Assembly (NCBI RefSeq): GCF_001297775.1
Contig: NZ_LIFX01000011.1
Location: forward strand, 144,652-208,651
Length of the DNA: 64,000 nucleotides
Reading direction: 5' to 3'
Source: Trabulsiella odontotermitis
GTDB lineage: Bacteria; Pseudomonadota; Gammaproteobacteria; Enterobacterales; Enterobacteriaceae
Numbering within the stretch: position 1 is the first letter of the stretch; each line of letters starts with the position of its first letter. Below are positions 26,922 to 36,303 of this stretch, one piece after another. The notes under the pieces were generated by a model. It saw nothing but the letters and a program-made list of their open reading frames with translations. It made no database searches and was not told the DNA's origin. A program made the position numbers and the translations under genes.

Positions 26922-27776
26922 TCAGTGATCTCCCATGGCGTGCAGGAATCGTGTCATGCGCTTCAGCGCCATCAGCACCAGGATGGTCAGGACTAAACCG
27001 GCAATGCTCAGCGCCGCGGCGAACGGAAAGTTCATCGACGAAAAACCCAGTTGATAAACCATGGTTGCCACAGTGCTGACGCGCCCGCCGCCAATGAGCT
27101 GCGGGGTGGCGAAGGCGCTAAACGTCCAGGCAAACGCGGTGGTCAGACTGGCGATAATGCCGGGGAGAGACAGCGGGATCGTCACAGTCAGTAAGGTGCG
27201 GATCGGCCCTGCACCAAGGCTGGTGGCGGCTTTCTCGTAATCCGGATTGATGTGTGACAACGCGGTCGCCAGCATCAGCACCATAATTGGCATAGTGACG
27301 TGGACCAGCGCCAGAACCACTCCCGTTTGCGTAAACATAAACTGAATGGGGGTAGAGATAATGCCCAACGCCAGCAGCAGACTGTTCAGGAAACCGCTGT
27401 TACCCAGCACGATAATCCAGGAATAGGTACGCACGACTTCGCCGAGGAACAGCGGCGTAATGGCAATAATCAAAATCGTGGATTTGATCCACGTCGTGCG
27501 GGTGCGCACCAGGGCATACGCCAGCGGATAACTCATCAGCAGGCCAAAAATAGCCGTTTTGGCGCTCAGCATGACGGTGTTAATAAAAGCACCGGCATAG
27601 ATGCTTTTGAGCAGCCCGCTGAAGTTCGCCAGCGTAAATCCGCCCACGTCGAGCGAACCGGGAATATACGCGCGCACGCTGAACTGCATCACCGCGAACA
27701 TGGCGAAAAACAGCCCTGTTGCGGTCAGCGTGGCGGGAATAATGAACCAGGGTAAAAATGTCGGTTTTCTCGTCAT
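26922..27776 (-). CDS. ABC transporter permease, spermidine/putrescine (PotB/PotH) type
   Basis: A 284-residue permease with about six membrane segments and the EAA motif YEKAATSLGAGPIRTLLTVTIPLSLPGI. It is the first of two permeases; it lies 62 bp downstream of the solute-binding protein gene and immediately before the second permease. The partner order (binding protein, PotB-like, PotC-like) is that of polyamine-class ABC operons, but the ATPase gene is in the next operon. Confidence 0.9.
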   Translation of the reverse strand: MTRKPTFLPWFIIPATLTATGLFFAMFAVMQFSVRAYIPGSLDVGGFTLANFSGLLKSIYAGAFINTVMLSAKTAIFGLLMSYPLAYALVRTRTTWIKSTILIIAITPLFLGEVVRTYSWIIVLGNSGFLNSLLLALGIISTPIQFMFTQTGVVLALVHVTMPIMVLMLATALSHINPDYEKAATSLGAGPIRTLLTVTIPLSLPGIIASLTTAFAWTFSAFATPQLIGGGRVSTVATMVYQLGFSSMNFPFAAALSIAGLVLTILVLMALKRMTRFLHAMGDH

Positions 27777-27838
27777 ACGTGCTGCCTGAGTAATGTGTTG
27801 CCGGTAGAACCAGGGCGACCCGCAGGCCGCCCGCTAAA

Positions 27839-28870
27839 TCAATGAGACATGATGTTTTCAGAGAACCACTGACGCCACTCGGCGGTCTTTTCAGCACGCA
27901 GTTGCGGGTCGGTATTGATGGTGGCATTCCACTGCTCAGGCGTGGTCAGCATGCCCGGCAGTTTTGCCAGTTCGGGATCGATATGCGCATTAGTGACCGT
28001 TGGACTGCCGTGATAAATCTTCGCCACCTGCTCCTGAATGTCGGGCTTCAGGGCGATATTGATAAACTTATACGCGAGATCCGCACGTCTGGTGCCTTTG
28101 TTGATACCCACGGTGTCGACGCCCAGAATCGCGCCTTCTTTCGGTATCGCCAGTTTGATGTTCACCCCTTCAGCAAGCATGTTGTAGGCGTTCATCGACA
28201 GCATCACCTGTACCGGCGTTTCCCCCGTGGAGATCAGTTGCTGGCTGTTGGCGTCATCGGTATAGAAAGATTTGATATTCGGGATCAGCGCTTTCATCTT
28301 CGCCTGGCCCTGCTGCCAGTGCGCGGCATCGGTGCCGGAGAGTCTGGCGGAAACCGCGATGATATGGCTCGGATCCCAGTCAGGCAACGCCAGCGTGCCT
28401 TTCAGTGCCGGGTTCCACAGATCATTCCAGCTCTCAAAAGTGACGCCCTTTGGCACCAGATCCGGACGATAGCCGATGGTGTAAACGTAGCCCCATACGC
28501 CGAGGTGCCAGGGGCTGACTTTCGCCTGTTGCACCAGATTTGCGGCGTTGGGGATTTTGCTCATATCGAGTTTTTCAAACAGGCCCGAGTTGGCATACAG
28601 AAAACCCACATGCGAGGTGGTAAACGTCACGTCCGTTTCCGGTGTGCCGCCAGCCAGTTTGGCTTTGTTGAGACGGTCAATGGTGCCACCAGTAACAAAC
28701 TGCACTTCTACGCCAGTTTCTTTGGTGAACTCTTTGGCAATGGTCTCATCGATCAGATCTTTAAAGCCGCCGCCCCAGGTACTGACAATCAGCTTGTCAG
28801 CGGCCATGACATTTCCTGCGCTTAACACAGTCGTGGTCAACAACGCTAAAGCACAAATCTTATGCGACAT
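27839..28870 (-). CDS. Extracellular solute-binding protein, PotD/PotF-like
   Basis: A 343-residue periplasmic binding protein. The signal peptide MSHKICALALLTTTVLSAGNVMA is followed by a mature protein starting near ADKLIVSTWGGGF, the N-terminal strand typical of the polyamine/opine/ferric class. I chose this ATG with GGGGA eight bases upstream over a frame-open upstream extension without features. The ligand is not predictable by eye; conservation of the Asp/Glu polyamine-binding residues should be checked. It is divergent from the LysR gene at 29161. Confidence 0.9.
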   Translation of the reverse strand: MSHKICALALLTTTVLSAGNVMAADKLIVSTWGGGFKDLIDETIAKEFTKETGVEVQFVTGGTIDRLNKAKLAGGTPETDVTFTTSHVGFLYANSGLFEKLDMSKIPNAANLVQQAKVSPWHLGVWGYVYTIGYRPDLVPKGVTFESWNDLWNPALKGTLALPDWDPSHIIAVSARLSGTDAAHWQQGQAKMKALIPNIKSFYTDDANSQQLISTGETPVQVMLSMNAYNMLAEGVNIKLAIPKEGAILGVDTVGINKGTRRADLAYKFINIALKPDIQEQVAKIYHGSPTVTNAHIDPELAKLPGMLTTPEQWNATINTDPQLRAEKTAEWRQWFSENIMSH

Positions 28871-29160
28871 AATTCTTATCCCCATATTTGCATTGGCTGT
28901 TGTAGTAATCGAAACCCGGCGCGCCAGAAAGGTGCAAACGGTGTTCCCAGGTGTGAAACCGATAATGGCGTGATGAGTGGATTCCGTAAAACAGGCTTTT
29001 CCTCGTCTTTGCATCAGGATTTCTGACGCAGGATAGTCGCGGTCATCAGACCAGGCGATTATGCTGCCATTTGAAAACTGGCATGATAAATGCAGAAGAA
29101 TCTGCACTATTAGAATGACTGGCGCGACATGATCGCGTCGGCGATCTCAGGAGAACCTGC
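28871..29160. promoter_or_regulatory. Divergent promoter region between binding protein and LysR genes
   Basis: This 290-bp intergenic region should hold both promoters and LysR binding sites. I see no palindrome strong enough to name. The LysR ATG follows CAGGAGAACCTGC. Confidence 0.4.
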
Positions 29161-30123
29161 ATGTTAAGTCGCATAACCCAGCGTCAGCTGGAATACTTTG
29201 TCGCGTCCGGAGAAGCCGGAAGCATCATTGGCGCATCAGAGCGTATCCATGTTTCATCACCGTCGATCTCTGCTGCCATCACCCATATCGAATCTGAACT
29301 TGGCGTGCAGCTCTTTGTGCGTCATCACGCGCAGGGCGTGTCTCTGACCGCTATCGGCCATCAGGTTCTGAAAGAGGCGAAGCTCATTCTGGAACAGATG
29401 CTGAACCTTTATACGATTGCGTCGGAATCGATGAACAATGTGCGCGGCCCGCTGCGTGTGGGCTGTCTGGATACGCTGGCCCCCATGCTGACGCCGGAAC
29501 TGGTGTTCGGCTTTGGCCGCGCGTTTCCGGGCGTGCGCATTACGCTGGTGGAAGGCAACCATGAACAGTTGCTGAAACAGTTGCGTTCCGCCGATATCGA
29601 CATCGCCCTGACGTACGATTTAGTCCCGGCCAGCGACATCGCATTTACCTCGCTGGCGCAACTGCCGCCGTATGTGATGGTGGGTGAGCATCATCCGCTT
29701 GCCACGCAATCCGCAGTGACGATTCAGGAGCTGGCGGAGATGCCGATGGTCTTATTGGATATGCCGTGGAGCCGTGAATATTTCCTTGGGCTGTTCAGCG
29801 AAGCGGGCGTCACGCCGAATGTGGTCATGCGCTCCGGCAATATGGAAGTGGTACGCGCGATGGTGGCGAACGGGGTGGGGTTTGGTATTGCCAACGTGCG
29901 GCCAAAAGCGCATTTGTCTCAGGATGGTAAACGCCTGATTCGCGTGCGGCTGGCGGGGGTGAACAGGCCGATGCTACTTGGTCATGCGACCGTCGCCCAT
30001 ACGCAGCACTCCATGGTGGTTAACGCCTTCGCCGAGCGCTGCCGCGTGTTTATCTCCGACCAGTATATTCCTGGCATGGCGGCGCCGAGCTATTTTGATC
30101 CGCAGGTGGTGCGGGTGGCGTGA
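29161..30123 (+). CDS. LysR-type regulator of the catabolic cluster
   Basis: A 320-residue LysR-family protein: helix-turn-helix in the first 60 residues (SGEAGSIIGASERIHVSSPSISAAITHIESELG) and an effector domain with RVGCLDTLAPMLTPELV. Its gene is the only plus-strand gene inside the cluster, divergent from the transporter-FMO operon and convergent with the hydroxyacid dehydrogenase gene. The position suggests it activates the transporter operon in response to the substrate, but the target is inferred only from position. Confidence 0.9.
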   Translation: MLSRITQRQLEYFVASGEAGSIIGASERIHVSSPSISAAITHIESELGVQLFVRHHAQGVSLTAIGHQVLKEAKLILEQMLNLYTIASESMNNVRGPLRVGCLDTLAPMLTPELVFGFGRAFPGVRITLVEGNHEQLLKQLRSADIDIALTYDLVPASDIAFTSLAQLPPYVMVGEHHPLATQSAVTIQELAEMPMVLLDMPWSREYFLGLFSEAGVTPNVVMRSGNMEVVRAMVANGVGFGIANVRPKAHLSQDGKRLIRVRLAGVNRPMLLGHATVAHTQHSMVVNAFAERCRVFISDQYIPGMAAPSYFDPQVVRVA

Positions 30124-30135
30124 CGCATGCCTGAG

Positions 30136-31065
30136 CTAATAGCCGCGCGCCGGGAACACCTGATTCGTCACCGGTTCCCCGCGTGCGGCGCGGCGAATAT
30201 TTTCCGCGACCTGCCGGGCGGCGCTGGCAGGAATGGCGACGGAAGCCAGATGCGGCGTGATCAACACGTTTTTCATACGCCACAGCGGATCGTCCGGCGG
30301 CAGTGGTTCGCGGTCAAACACATCCAGCGTGGCTTCGGCAATCTGCCCTGAACGCAACGCTTCCGTCAGTGCTGCCTGATCAACAATCGCCCCGCGCGAC
30401 ACATTAATAAACGCCGCGCCGTGCGGGAGTTGCGCCAGCCGTTCTGCACTGAGCAAGCCTGTCGTGTCTGGCGTGAGCGGCAGCATCGTCACCAGAATGT
30501 CGCTCTGGCTGAGAAAACTATCCAGCGATTCGGGTCCGCTGTAACAGCGAATACCTGTAATCGCTTTTTGCGAGCGTGACCAGCCGCGGACGTCGAAACC
30601 CTGACGCGCCAGTTCCAGCGCGGCATACGCGCCTAATTCTCCCAGCCCCAGTACACCGACCCGGATGCCGGAGGGCTCGCGTGGATGCAGGTAATGCCAG
30701 CGCTGTTCACGCTGCGCACGCTCGAATGCCGGAATATCGCGCGCGTAACGCAGCACGGCAAACAGCACATAACCGGCCATCATCCGCGCCATATCAGGGT
30801 CGGACAGCCGAATGATCGGGATATCCGGCAGGTCGTCGCGCCCGACCAGCGAATCGACACCCGCGCCGAGATTCACCAGCAGTCTGAGATTGCGGTAGGG
30901 CGTGAAGAAACCCTGTGGCGGTTTCCATGCCAGCGCATAGTGCACGTCGTCCGCGTTTTGCACCGTTTCGGCGCGACAGATCGTCACACCGGGCAAATAC
31001 GGTGCAAGTAAAGCCGACCATTCTTCGAAGCTGTCGAATTCGCTGTAAAACACTAATGTACTCAT
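30136..31065 (-). CDS. D-2-hydroxyacid dehydrogenase, GhrA-like
   Basis: A 309-residue NAD(P)-dependent 2-hydroxyacid dehydrogenase resembling glyoxylate/hydroxypyruvate reductase A. The Rossmann GVLGLGELGAYAALELA is at about residue 137. The catalytic Arg is in INVSRGAIVD, a Glu in DREPLPPDDP and the His in ITPHLAS. The start overlaps the aroQ-like gene by 4 bp. It may reduce the 2-oxo acid made by the FMN oxidase or recycle glyoxylate. Confidence 0.9.
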   Translation of the reverse strand: MSTLVFYSEFDSFEEWSALLAPYLPGVTICRAETVQNADDVHYALAWKPPQGFFTPYRNLRLLVNLGAGVDSLVGRDDLPDIPIIRLSDPDMARMMAGYVLFAVLRYARDIPAFERAQREQRWHYLHPREPSGIRVGVLGLGELGAYAALELARQGFDVRGWSRSQKAITGIRCYSGPESLDSFLSQSDILVTMLPLTPDTTGLLSAERLAQLPHGAAFINVSRGAIVDQAALTEALRSGQIAEATLDVFDREPLPPDDPLWRMKNVLITPHLASVAIPASAARQVAENIRRAARGEPVTNQVFPARGY

Positions 31066-31511
31066 GCGGCACGCGTTCCCAGCAGACTGACCACGGCATC
31101 AATCGCCAGCTCATAGCCTGTCACGCCCAGTCCGGCAATCACACCGGTGGCGGCTTTCGACACCATGGAGTGATGGCGGAACGGCTCACGTTTCCATATG
31201 TTGCTCATATGCGCTTCAATAATCGGGCCATCAAACATCAATAACGCATCCAGGATCGGCACTGAACTGTAGGTCAGACCCGCGGCGTTGATGATCAGCC
31301 CCGCGGCATGCTGCCGCGCTTCCTGGATCCAGTCGACCAGCACGCCTTCGTGGTTGCTCTGGCGGAAATGCAAAATAATACCGTGCGAGTCGGCGCGACG
31401 CTGGCAGCGCTCGCTGATGCTGACAAAACTGTCGCTGCCGTAGGTGCCGTTTTTATCCAGCCCGTACAAATTCGCGTTCGGCCCGTTGAGAAAATAGATC
31501 TGCTGTGACAT
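31062..31511 (-). CDS. Type II dehydroquinase (AroQ)-like protein with altered active site
   Basis: A 149-residue flavodoxin-like protein of the AroQ family: NGPNANLYG, catalytic Tyr24 in TYG, FRQSNHEG, EAHMSN with His101, and REPFRHHS with Arg108 and Arg112. By Mycobacterium numbering the catalytic Arg19 position is Asp and the His81 position is Tyr (TYSS instead of THTS). It is therefore either a relaxed dehydroquinase or a different enzyme. E. coli-type enterics make shikimate with type I AroD, so this gene is catabolic or repurposed. The ATG follows AGGAG. Confidence 0.8.
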   Translation of the reverse strand: MSQQIYFLNGPNANLYGLDKNGTYGSDSFVSISERCQRRADSHGIILHFRQSNHEGVLVDWIQEARQHAAGLIINAAGLTYSSVPILDALLMFDGPIIEAHMSNIWKREPFRHHSMVSKAATGVIAGLGVTGYELAIDAVVSLLGTRAA

Positions 31512-31523
31512 GCGCACTCCTGA

Positions 31524-32138
31524 TTAAACATGTGGACGCGTGGCCGCCATGGCCGGATGCGCATCAAAAACGGCGAACCACGCGGCGGTATGCGGGTGAC
31601 TGGCACGCCAGTTCAGTCCGGCAAAGCGGAAATCGAGATAACCGAGCGCACAACCGATGGCAATGAGGCCGATATCGTCGGGTTGTTCACTAAAACCGCT
31701 GACCTGAATTTCAATGTCCGCCAGCGCGGCAGCGACTTTTTTCAGTTGCGCATCAGCCCAGTCCTGCCACTGCTTTTCGGGCGGGCGAGCGCTGAACTCG
31801 TAGCGCGCCAGCAGGGCGGCATCAATGATCCCATCCCCCAGCGCCTGCCGTGCCAGACTTCGCCAGCGTGCATCGCCTTTTTCGGGGAATAAATCGCCCT
31901 CTGCGAGCGCGTTGAGATACTCGCAGATAACCCGGCTGTCGTAGAGACACATCCCGCTTGCGGTGCGCAGCGCGGGCACTTTGGCCAGCGGATTAAACGT
32001 CGCGATACGTTCGTCGCGCTCAATGGGATGCGCGGCAGAATCCAGTGGTTCCAGCTCATCAGCAAGCCCCAGCAGGATCGCGCACACCATCACTTTGCGT
32101 ACGTAAGCCGAGGTGCTGGCATAAAAGAGTTGCATCAT
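31524..32138 (-). CDS. Glutathione S-transferase family protein
   Basis: A 204-residue protein with an N-terminal thioredoxin-like GST domain (FYASTSAYVRKVMVCAILLGL, later KVPALRTASGMCLYDSRVICEYL with the glutathione gamma-glutamyl-binding D-S/R pattern) and a helical C-terminal domain. It is similar to the YibF-like group. The start overlaps the quinone reductase stop (ATGATG over TGA). The role is probably conjugation or reduction of an electrophilic intermediate; the substrate is unknown. Confidence 0.87.
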   Translation of the reverse strand: MMQLFYASTSAYVRKVMVCAILLGLADELEPLDSAAHPIERDERIATFNPLAKVPALRTASGMCLYDSRVICEYLNALAEGDLFPEKGDARWRSLARQALGDGIIDAALLARYEFSARPPEKQWQDWADAQLKKVAAALADIEIQVSGFSEQPDDIGLIAIGCALGYLDFRFAGLNWRASHPHTAAWFAVFDAHPAMAATRPHV

Positions 32139-33130
32139 GGCGCCACCTGCAGCAGCACTTTGCCGATGTTGGCGTTGGCTTCCAGAATGCGATGCGCATC
32201 GGCGGCTTGCGCTAACGGTAATGTCTGATGAAGAATTGGGGCGATTTTACCGGCGGCGATCAGCGGCAGCAGATGTTTGCTGATGCACTGCGCCAGTCGC
32301 ATTTTCTCCATTGCGCTTTTCGGGCGCAGCGTGGATGACGTCAGGCTCAGGCCTTTGCGCATCACCAGTTGCAGGTCGAGTTCAATCTTCGCGCCCTGCA
32401 TAAATGAAAGGCTGACGTGACGACCGCCCTGCGCTAGCACGCTCAGGTTGCGCGCCACATAATCGCCCCCGACGTTATCCAGCACCACATCCACACCACG
32501 TCCCCGGGTTTCATCGAGAATGACCGCGACAAAATCTTCGTTGTGACGGTCGATGGCATGCCAGACACCGAGTTTTTGCAGCGCGGCAATCTTTTCAGCA
32601 CCGCCTGCCGTCGCTATCACACGTGCCCCACAGCCCTGTGCGCACTGAATGGCAAAGGTCCCCACGCCGCTGGCCGCACCGTGGATCAGCACGGTGTCGC
32701 CCGGTTGCAAACGGCCCAGTTCAAACAGGTTATGCCACACAGTAAATGCCGCTTCCGGCACGCCCGCCGCCTGCGCCAGCGGCAGGTTTTCCGGTACGCA
32801 TAAACAGAGTTCGGCACGTGCAACGCAGTAGTCGGCATAACCGCCGCCGTTGAGCAGTGCCATGACTGGCGTGCCAGGCGCGGGAAATTCAACACCGGCG
32901 CCCACGGCAACCACGGTACCGGAGACTTCCAGCCCCAGCACATCGGTGACCCCTGGCGGCACCGGCATGCCGGTGCGTTGCAGGATATCAGGGCGATTTA
33001 CCCCCGCGCTGGCGACGCGAATCAACACTTCACCCGCGTCAGGCTTCGGTATTTTGCGCTGAACAAGTTCCAGGACGTCAGGGCCGCCCGGCTGGCGCGC
33101 AATGACCGCATTCATCATTTCAGGCATCAT
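32135..33130 (-). CDS. NADPH:quinone oxidoreductase-like zinc-independent dehydrogenase
   Basis: A 331-residue medium-chain dehydrogenase of the Qor group. GroES-like N-domain (GVNRPDILQRTGMPVPPGVTDVLGLEVSG) and Rossmann motif IHGAASGVGTFAIQCAQ; the catalytic-zinc ligands are absent. It lies 6 bp after the ABC ATPase gene, with GAGGAAT overlapping the ATPase stop. Starts four or five codons inside are possible. It probably reduces an enone or quinone intermediate. Confidence 0.88.
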   Translation of the reverse strand: MMPEMMNAVIARQPGGPDVLELVQRKIPKPDAGEVLIRVASAGVNRPDILQRTGMPVPPGVTDVLGLEVSGTVVAVGAGVEFPAPGTPVMALLNGGGYADYCVARAELCLCVPENLPLAQAAGVPEAAFTVWHNLFELGRLQPGDTVLIHGAASGVGTFAIQCAQGCGARVIATAGGAEKIAALQKLGVWHAIDRHNEDFVAVILDETRGRGVDVVLDNVGGDYVARNLSVLAQGGRHVSLSFMQGAKIELDLQLVMRKGLSLTSSTLRPKSAMEKMRLAQCISKHLLPLIAAGKIAPILHQTLPLAQAADAHRILEANANIGKVLLQVAP

Positions 33131-33136
33131 CAGCGT

Positions 33137-34285
33137 TTATTCCTCTGTCGCTGCGCTGAACGCGCACACGCCTTCGTCATCAACGGTCACACCGACCAGA
33201 CTGCCGACGGGCCAGCGCGTCAGCGAATTCAGCCCGGACTGGCGCGCAAACAGCGTGGCGCTGCCCAGTGCGGGCGCATCAAGGTGCACATCGACATGAT
33301 CGCCCTGAAACACATGCGCGATCACCGTCGCGCTGAACAGCGAATGCGGATCAAGCGGCGCCAGTTGAATGTTCTCCGGACGGACGTAGACATTAAGACG
33401 TTCGCCAATCGTGGCCTGTACACGCTCCGCTGGCAGACGCAGCACGTTGCCGCCCAGCGCCAGTATCGCCTCGCCGTCGCGACCCGCGTAGCGCCCCGGC
33501 AGAATGTTCACATCCCCCACAAAGCCCGCGACGAACGGATCCGTCGGACGACGATAAATCTCATCCGGCGTGCCAATCTGGCGCACATGCCCCGCCGACA
33601 TCACCACCACACGGTCGCTCATACTCAGTGCTTCACCCTGATCATGAGTAACAAACACAGTGGTGACGCCAAGCTTGCGTTGAATCGCTTTCAGCTCAAC
33701 CTGCATGGAGAGGCGCAGGTTTTTATCCAGCGCGGAGAAGGGTTCATCGAGCAACAATACTTTGGGGCGGATCACGAGGGCGCGGGCCAGCGCCACACGC
33801 TGCTGCTGACCACCAGAAAGTTCACGGGGTTTGCGATGCCCGTAACCGGCAAGTTTCACCAGTTCCAGCGCCTGCGCAACGCGTTCGGTGATCTCCGCTT
33901 TTGGCACTCCGCGCATCCGCAGACCGTAACCCACGTTTTTCTCGACCGTCATATGCGGGAACAGGGCATAGTTCTGAAACACAATGCCGATTTCACGCTG
34001 GTATGGCGGAATGTCCGTCACCAGATCACCATCGATAAAAATCTCTCCGCCATCCGCTTCGGCGAAACCCGCCATCAGATTCAGCAGGGTGGTCTTACCG
34101 CAACCTGACGGGCCGAGCAGGGTAATAAATTCCCCTTCCTCAATCATCAGGGAAATTTTGTGTAATGCGGTGGCGTCGCCAAAGCGTTTCAGTACGCCAT
34201 CCAGCCGGACGGCAACGTTAGGTTTGTTCACGACAGGATGCAGCATGTTGGGCTGCTGGAACGGGGTGACTTCTGCACTTACCAT
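33137..34285 (-). CDS. ABC transporter ATP-binding protein, PotA/PotG type
   Basis: A 382-residue ATPase. Walker A GPSGCGKTT, signature LSGGQQQRVALARAL, Walker B VLLLDEPFSALD, the switch His in VFVTHDQ, and a C-terminal TOBE domain. It is the class that energises polyamine/opine importers, and the two permeases and binding protein at 26102-28870 lack an ATPase, so this is the likely partner. It heads the minus-strand operon ATPase-qor-gst-aroQ-ghrA. The 154-bp gap upstream carries a terminator for the argE operon. Confidence 0.92.
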   Translation of the reverse strand: MVSAEVTPFQQPNMLHPVVNKPNVAVRLDGVLKRFGDATALHKISLMIEEGEFITLLGPSGCGKTTLLNLMAGFAEADGGEIFIDGDLVTDIPPYQREIGIVFQNYALFPHMTVEKNVGYGLRMRGVPKAEITERVAQALELVKLAGYGHRKPRELSGGQQQRVALARALVIRPKVLLLDEPFSALDKNLRLSMQVELKAIQRKLGVTTVFVTHDQGEALSMSDRVVVMSAGHVRQIGTPDEIYRRPTDPFVAGFVGDVNILPGRYAGRDGEAILALGGNVLRLPAERVQATIGERLNVYVRPENIQLAPLDPHSLFSATVIAHVFQGDHVDVHLDAPALGSATLFARQSGLNSLTRWPVGSLVGVTVDDEGVCAFSAATEE

Positions 34286-34406
34286 GGAATCTCCAGAAAC
34301 GGGCTATCAAATGCGTGCCTCCAGCATACTGCCTGAGCGCGCATTACGCGGTTAGTGCTTCCTGAAGCTGGTGTTTGGAAAAGTTAAAGCAGAGAGGAAA
34401 GGGCGG

Positions 34407-34424
34407 CCCGGGGCTTACCCCGGG
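34407..34424 (-). terminator. Hairpin after the M20 deacylase gene
   Basis: CCCGGGG-CTTA-CCCCGGG, a 7-bp GC-only stem, lies 16 bp past the stop of the gene at 34440; on the minus strand a pyrimidine-rich tract follows. Confidence 0.55.
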
Positions 34425-34439
34425 TTCCCTGAGGCAATG

Positions 34440-35597
34440 TCATGCTGGCTGGCACATCCACGCCGCCAGACGGCGCAGCAGGGCATCGCAGGCGTTCAGT
34501 TGTTCGACAGCGATGAACTCATCGGGTTTATGACCCTGCGCGATACTGCCCGGCCCGCATACCACGCAGGGAATACCTGCCTGACTGAACAGTCCACCTT
34601 CGGTGCCGAATGCGACGGTACTGAACGCTTCAGACCCGGTGAGAAGCGCAATCAACCGCGCGGCGGCGCTTTGCTCCGCGGTGTACAACGCGGGATAACT
34701 GCTGAGGGGATAAAAGCGGATCGCTGTGTCGCGATTCACGGCGTGCATTTGCGGCAGCAACTCGTGTTGCGCGTAACGTTCCAGATCCCGGAGCACCTCC
34801 TGTGCGTCATCCTGCGGCAGGGTGCGTACTTCGAAGTCAAACAAACAGTCGTCAGGCACGATGTTCAGCGCCTGACCGCCCCGGATCACGCCGGTTTGCA
34901 CGGTGGTAAAGGGCGGATCAAAACGTGCATCCTGATACTGCGGCGCAGCCAGTCGTTGGCCTGTCATCATGAGATGATGAATAAGTTTCGCGGCATATTC
35001 GATGGCATTGACACCCTGCGGCGCATAAGCCGAATGGCAGGCCGCGCCCTGGACTTCACAACGAACACCGAGCTTGCCTTTGTGGCCGAGCACTGGCTGC
35101 AATTCGGTGGGTTCGCCAATGATGCAGATAGCGGGTTTTTCCGGGCGAGCGGACAACACGTCCAGCAAGGTGCGCACACCGAGGCAGCCCACTTCTTCAT
35201 CATAAGAAATCGCCAGATGCAGCGGTTGCGCCAGCGGCTGGGCAAGAAAATGCGGCACCGCCGCCAGCACGCAGGCGATAAAACCTTTCATGTCTGCCGT
35301 ACCACGACCGTAGAGTTTGCCCTCCCGCTCCGTCAGCGCAAAAGGAGGGACGCTCCAGTTCTGCCCGTCAACCGGCACCACATCGCTGTGACCTGAAAGC
35401 ATCACACCGCCGTTCCCTGCGGGGCCAAGCCGCGCATAAAGATTGGCTTTGCTGCGTTCAGCGTTATGGACCAGTTCGCAGCTGACGCCAAGCTCGGTTA
35501 AGTAGCGCCTGACAAAATCGATCAGCGCCAGGTTAGATTCGCGGCTGGTGGTGTCAAAGGCCACCAGTTGTTCCAGCAGTTTGCGGCTGGTCATCAT
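34440..35597 (-). CDS. M20-family amidohydrolase, ArgE (acetylornithine deacetylase)-like
   Basis: A 385-residue zinc-dependent deacylase: GHSDVVPVDG and YGRGTADMKGF with the zinc-binding His and Asp, SYDEEVGCLG with the catalytic Glu and ligand Glu, and the C-terminal GPGSIAQGHKPDEFI with the last His. It is close to ArgE by pattern, but the context (DUF1028, Rid, ABC transporter) argues for a catabolic N-acyl amino acid or amide substrate. The ATG follows AAGGAG. It is the third gene of the Rid-DUF1028-M20 operon. Confidence 0.9.
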   Translation of the reverse strand: MMTSRKLLEQLVAFDTTSRESNLALIDFVRRYLTELGVSCELVHNAERSKANLYARLGPAGNGGVMLSGHSDVVPVDGQNWSVPPFALTEREGKLYGRGTADMKGFIACVLAAVPHFLAQPLAQPLHLAISYDEEVGCLGVRTLLDVLSARPEKPAICIIGEPTELQPVLGHKGKLGVRCEVQGAACHSAYAPQGVNAIEYAAKLIHHLMMTGQRLAAPQYQDARFDPPFTTVQTGVIRGGQALNIVPDDCLFDFEVRTLPQDDAQEVLRDLERYAQHELLPQMHAVNRDTAIRFYPLSSYPALYTAEQSAAARLIALLTGSEAFSTVAFGTEGGLFSQAGIPCVVCGPGSIAQGHKPDEFIAVEQLNACDALLRRLAAWMCQPA

Positions 35598-35612
35598 TGG
35601 CTCTCCTTGCGG

Positions 35613-36287
35613 TTACTCGTCACCCGGCACACCGTAGCCCGGCGCACTGCGGGGATCGAGTGCCCGGGTTAAGTAGTCCTGCATCTGCGGTTTATAGGCC
35701 TGCCAGAGTTTGCTGAGTTCATCAATGGGATCGGCGTCAGTCCAGTCGACACGCAAATCCACAATCGGCCAGACGGGAGAATCCACAATCGACAGCGCGG
35801 CCGAATGCACCGGGCCCGCTTCACCGCCCGCCCTCAGGCCCGCCTGCATCGCGGCAATCAGCCTGTCGGCAAGATGCCCTGAGTGGTGTTCGAAGGCGTG
35901 AACCATCGCGGTAATCACATCCTGATTCGCCAGCAGATTACCCGCCGCCACGCAGTTTTCCCCTGACAGTGCATGGTTGATACCGAGCGTCTTTTCACCG
36001 CTGTAGAACGCGCTTTTCCCCTCGGGCGTGAGTACGGTGACCTGCCGGTACATGTGATAGTCATCAGTATTCAGCCCATTCTTCAGCCCGGTTTCGGCGG
36101 AGTCGCCCTGTTGCAACCGATCAAGAATGCGCGGCCCCAGCGCCGGTAAGGTGATGTTCTGGGTCGATACCGCGCCGACGTTGCTACGCAGCCAGGGGCA
36201 GCGCGCGCCCACCGCGATACTGGAAGAACTGATAGCAATACCCATCTGGCCGGTCTGCGCGCAGCGCCCGACAATCGATAACGTCAT
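35613..36287 (-). CDS. DUF1028 family protein (Ntn-hydrolase-like)
   Basis: A 224-residue protein of the DUF1028 family: N-terminal TLSIVGRCAQTGQMGIAISSSS and AVGARCPWLRSNVGAVSTQN, later YHMYRQVTVLTPEGKSAFYSG. The family is predicted to have an Ntn-hydrolase fold and is often encoded beside peptidases, Rid proteins and amino-acid transporters; no member with this context has a function I can cite. The gene is 16 bp from both neighbours, consistent with one operon. Confidence 0.85.
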   Translation of the reverse strand: MTLSIVGRCAQTGQMGIAISSSSIAVGARCPWLRSNVGAVSTQNITLPALGPRILDRLQQGDSAETGLKNGLNTDDYHMYRQVTVLTPEGKSAFYSGEKTLGINHALSGENCVAAGNLLANQDVITAMVHAFEHHSGHLADRLIAAMQAGLRAGGEAGPVHSAALSIVDSPVWPIVDLRVDWTDADPIDELSKLWQAYKPQMQDYLTRALDPRSAPGYGVPGDE

Positions 36288-36303
36288 GATTTTATTCTCC
36301 TGC

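Noticed and set aside
27842..28825. Plus-strand frame of 327 codons over the solute-binding protein
   Set aside because: Antisense shadow; the real gene has a signal peptide and ribosome site on the other strand.
32978..34108. Plus-strand frame of 376 codons over the ABC ATPase
   Set aside because: Antisense to Walker A, signature and Walker B motifs; no independent support.
34371..35396. Plus-strand frame of 341 codons over the M20 deacylase
   Set aside because: Antisense shadow; the minus-strand protein has all zinc-ligand motifs.
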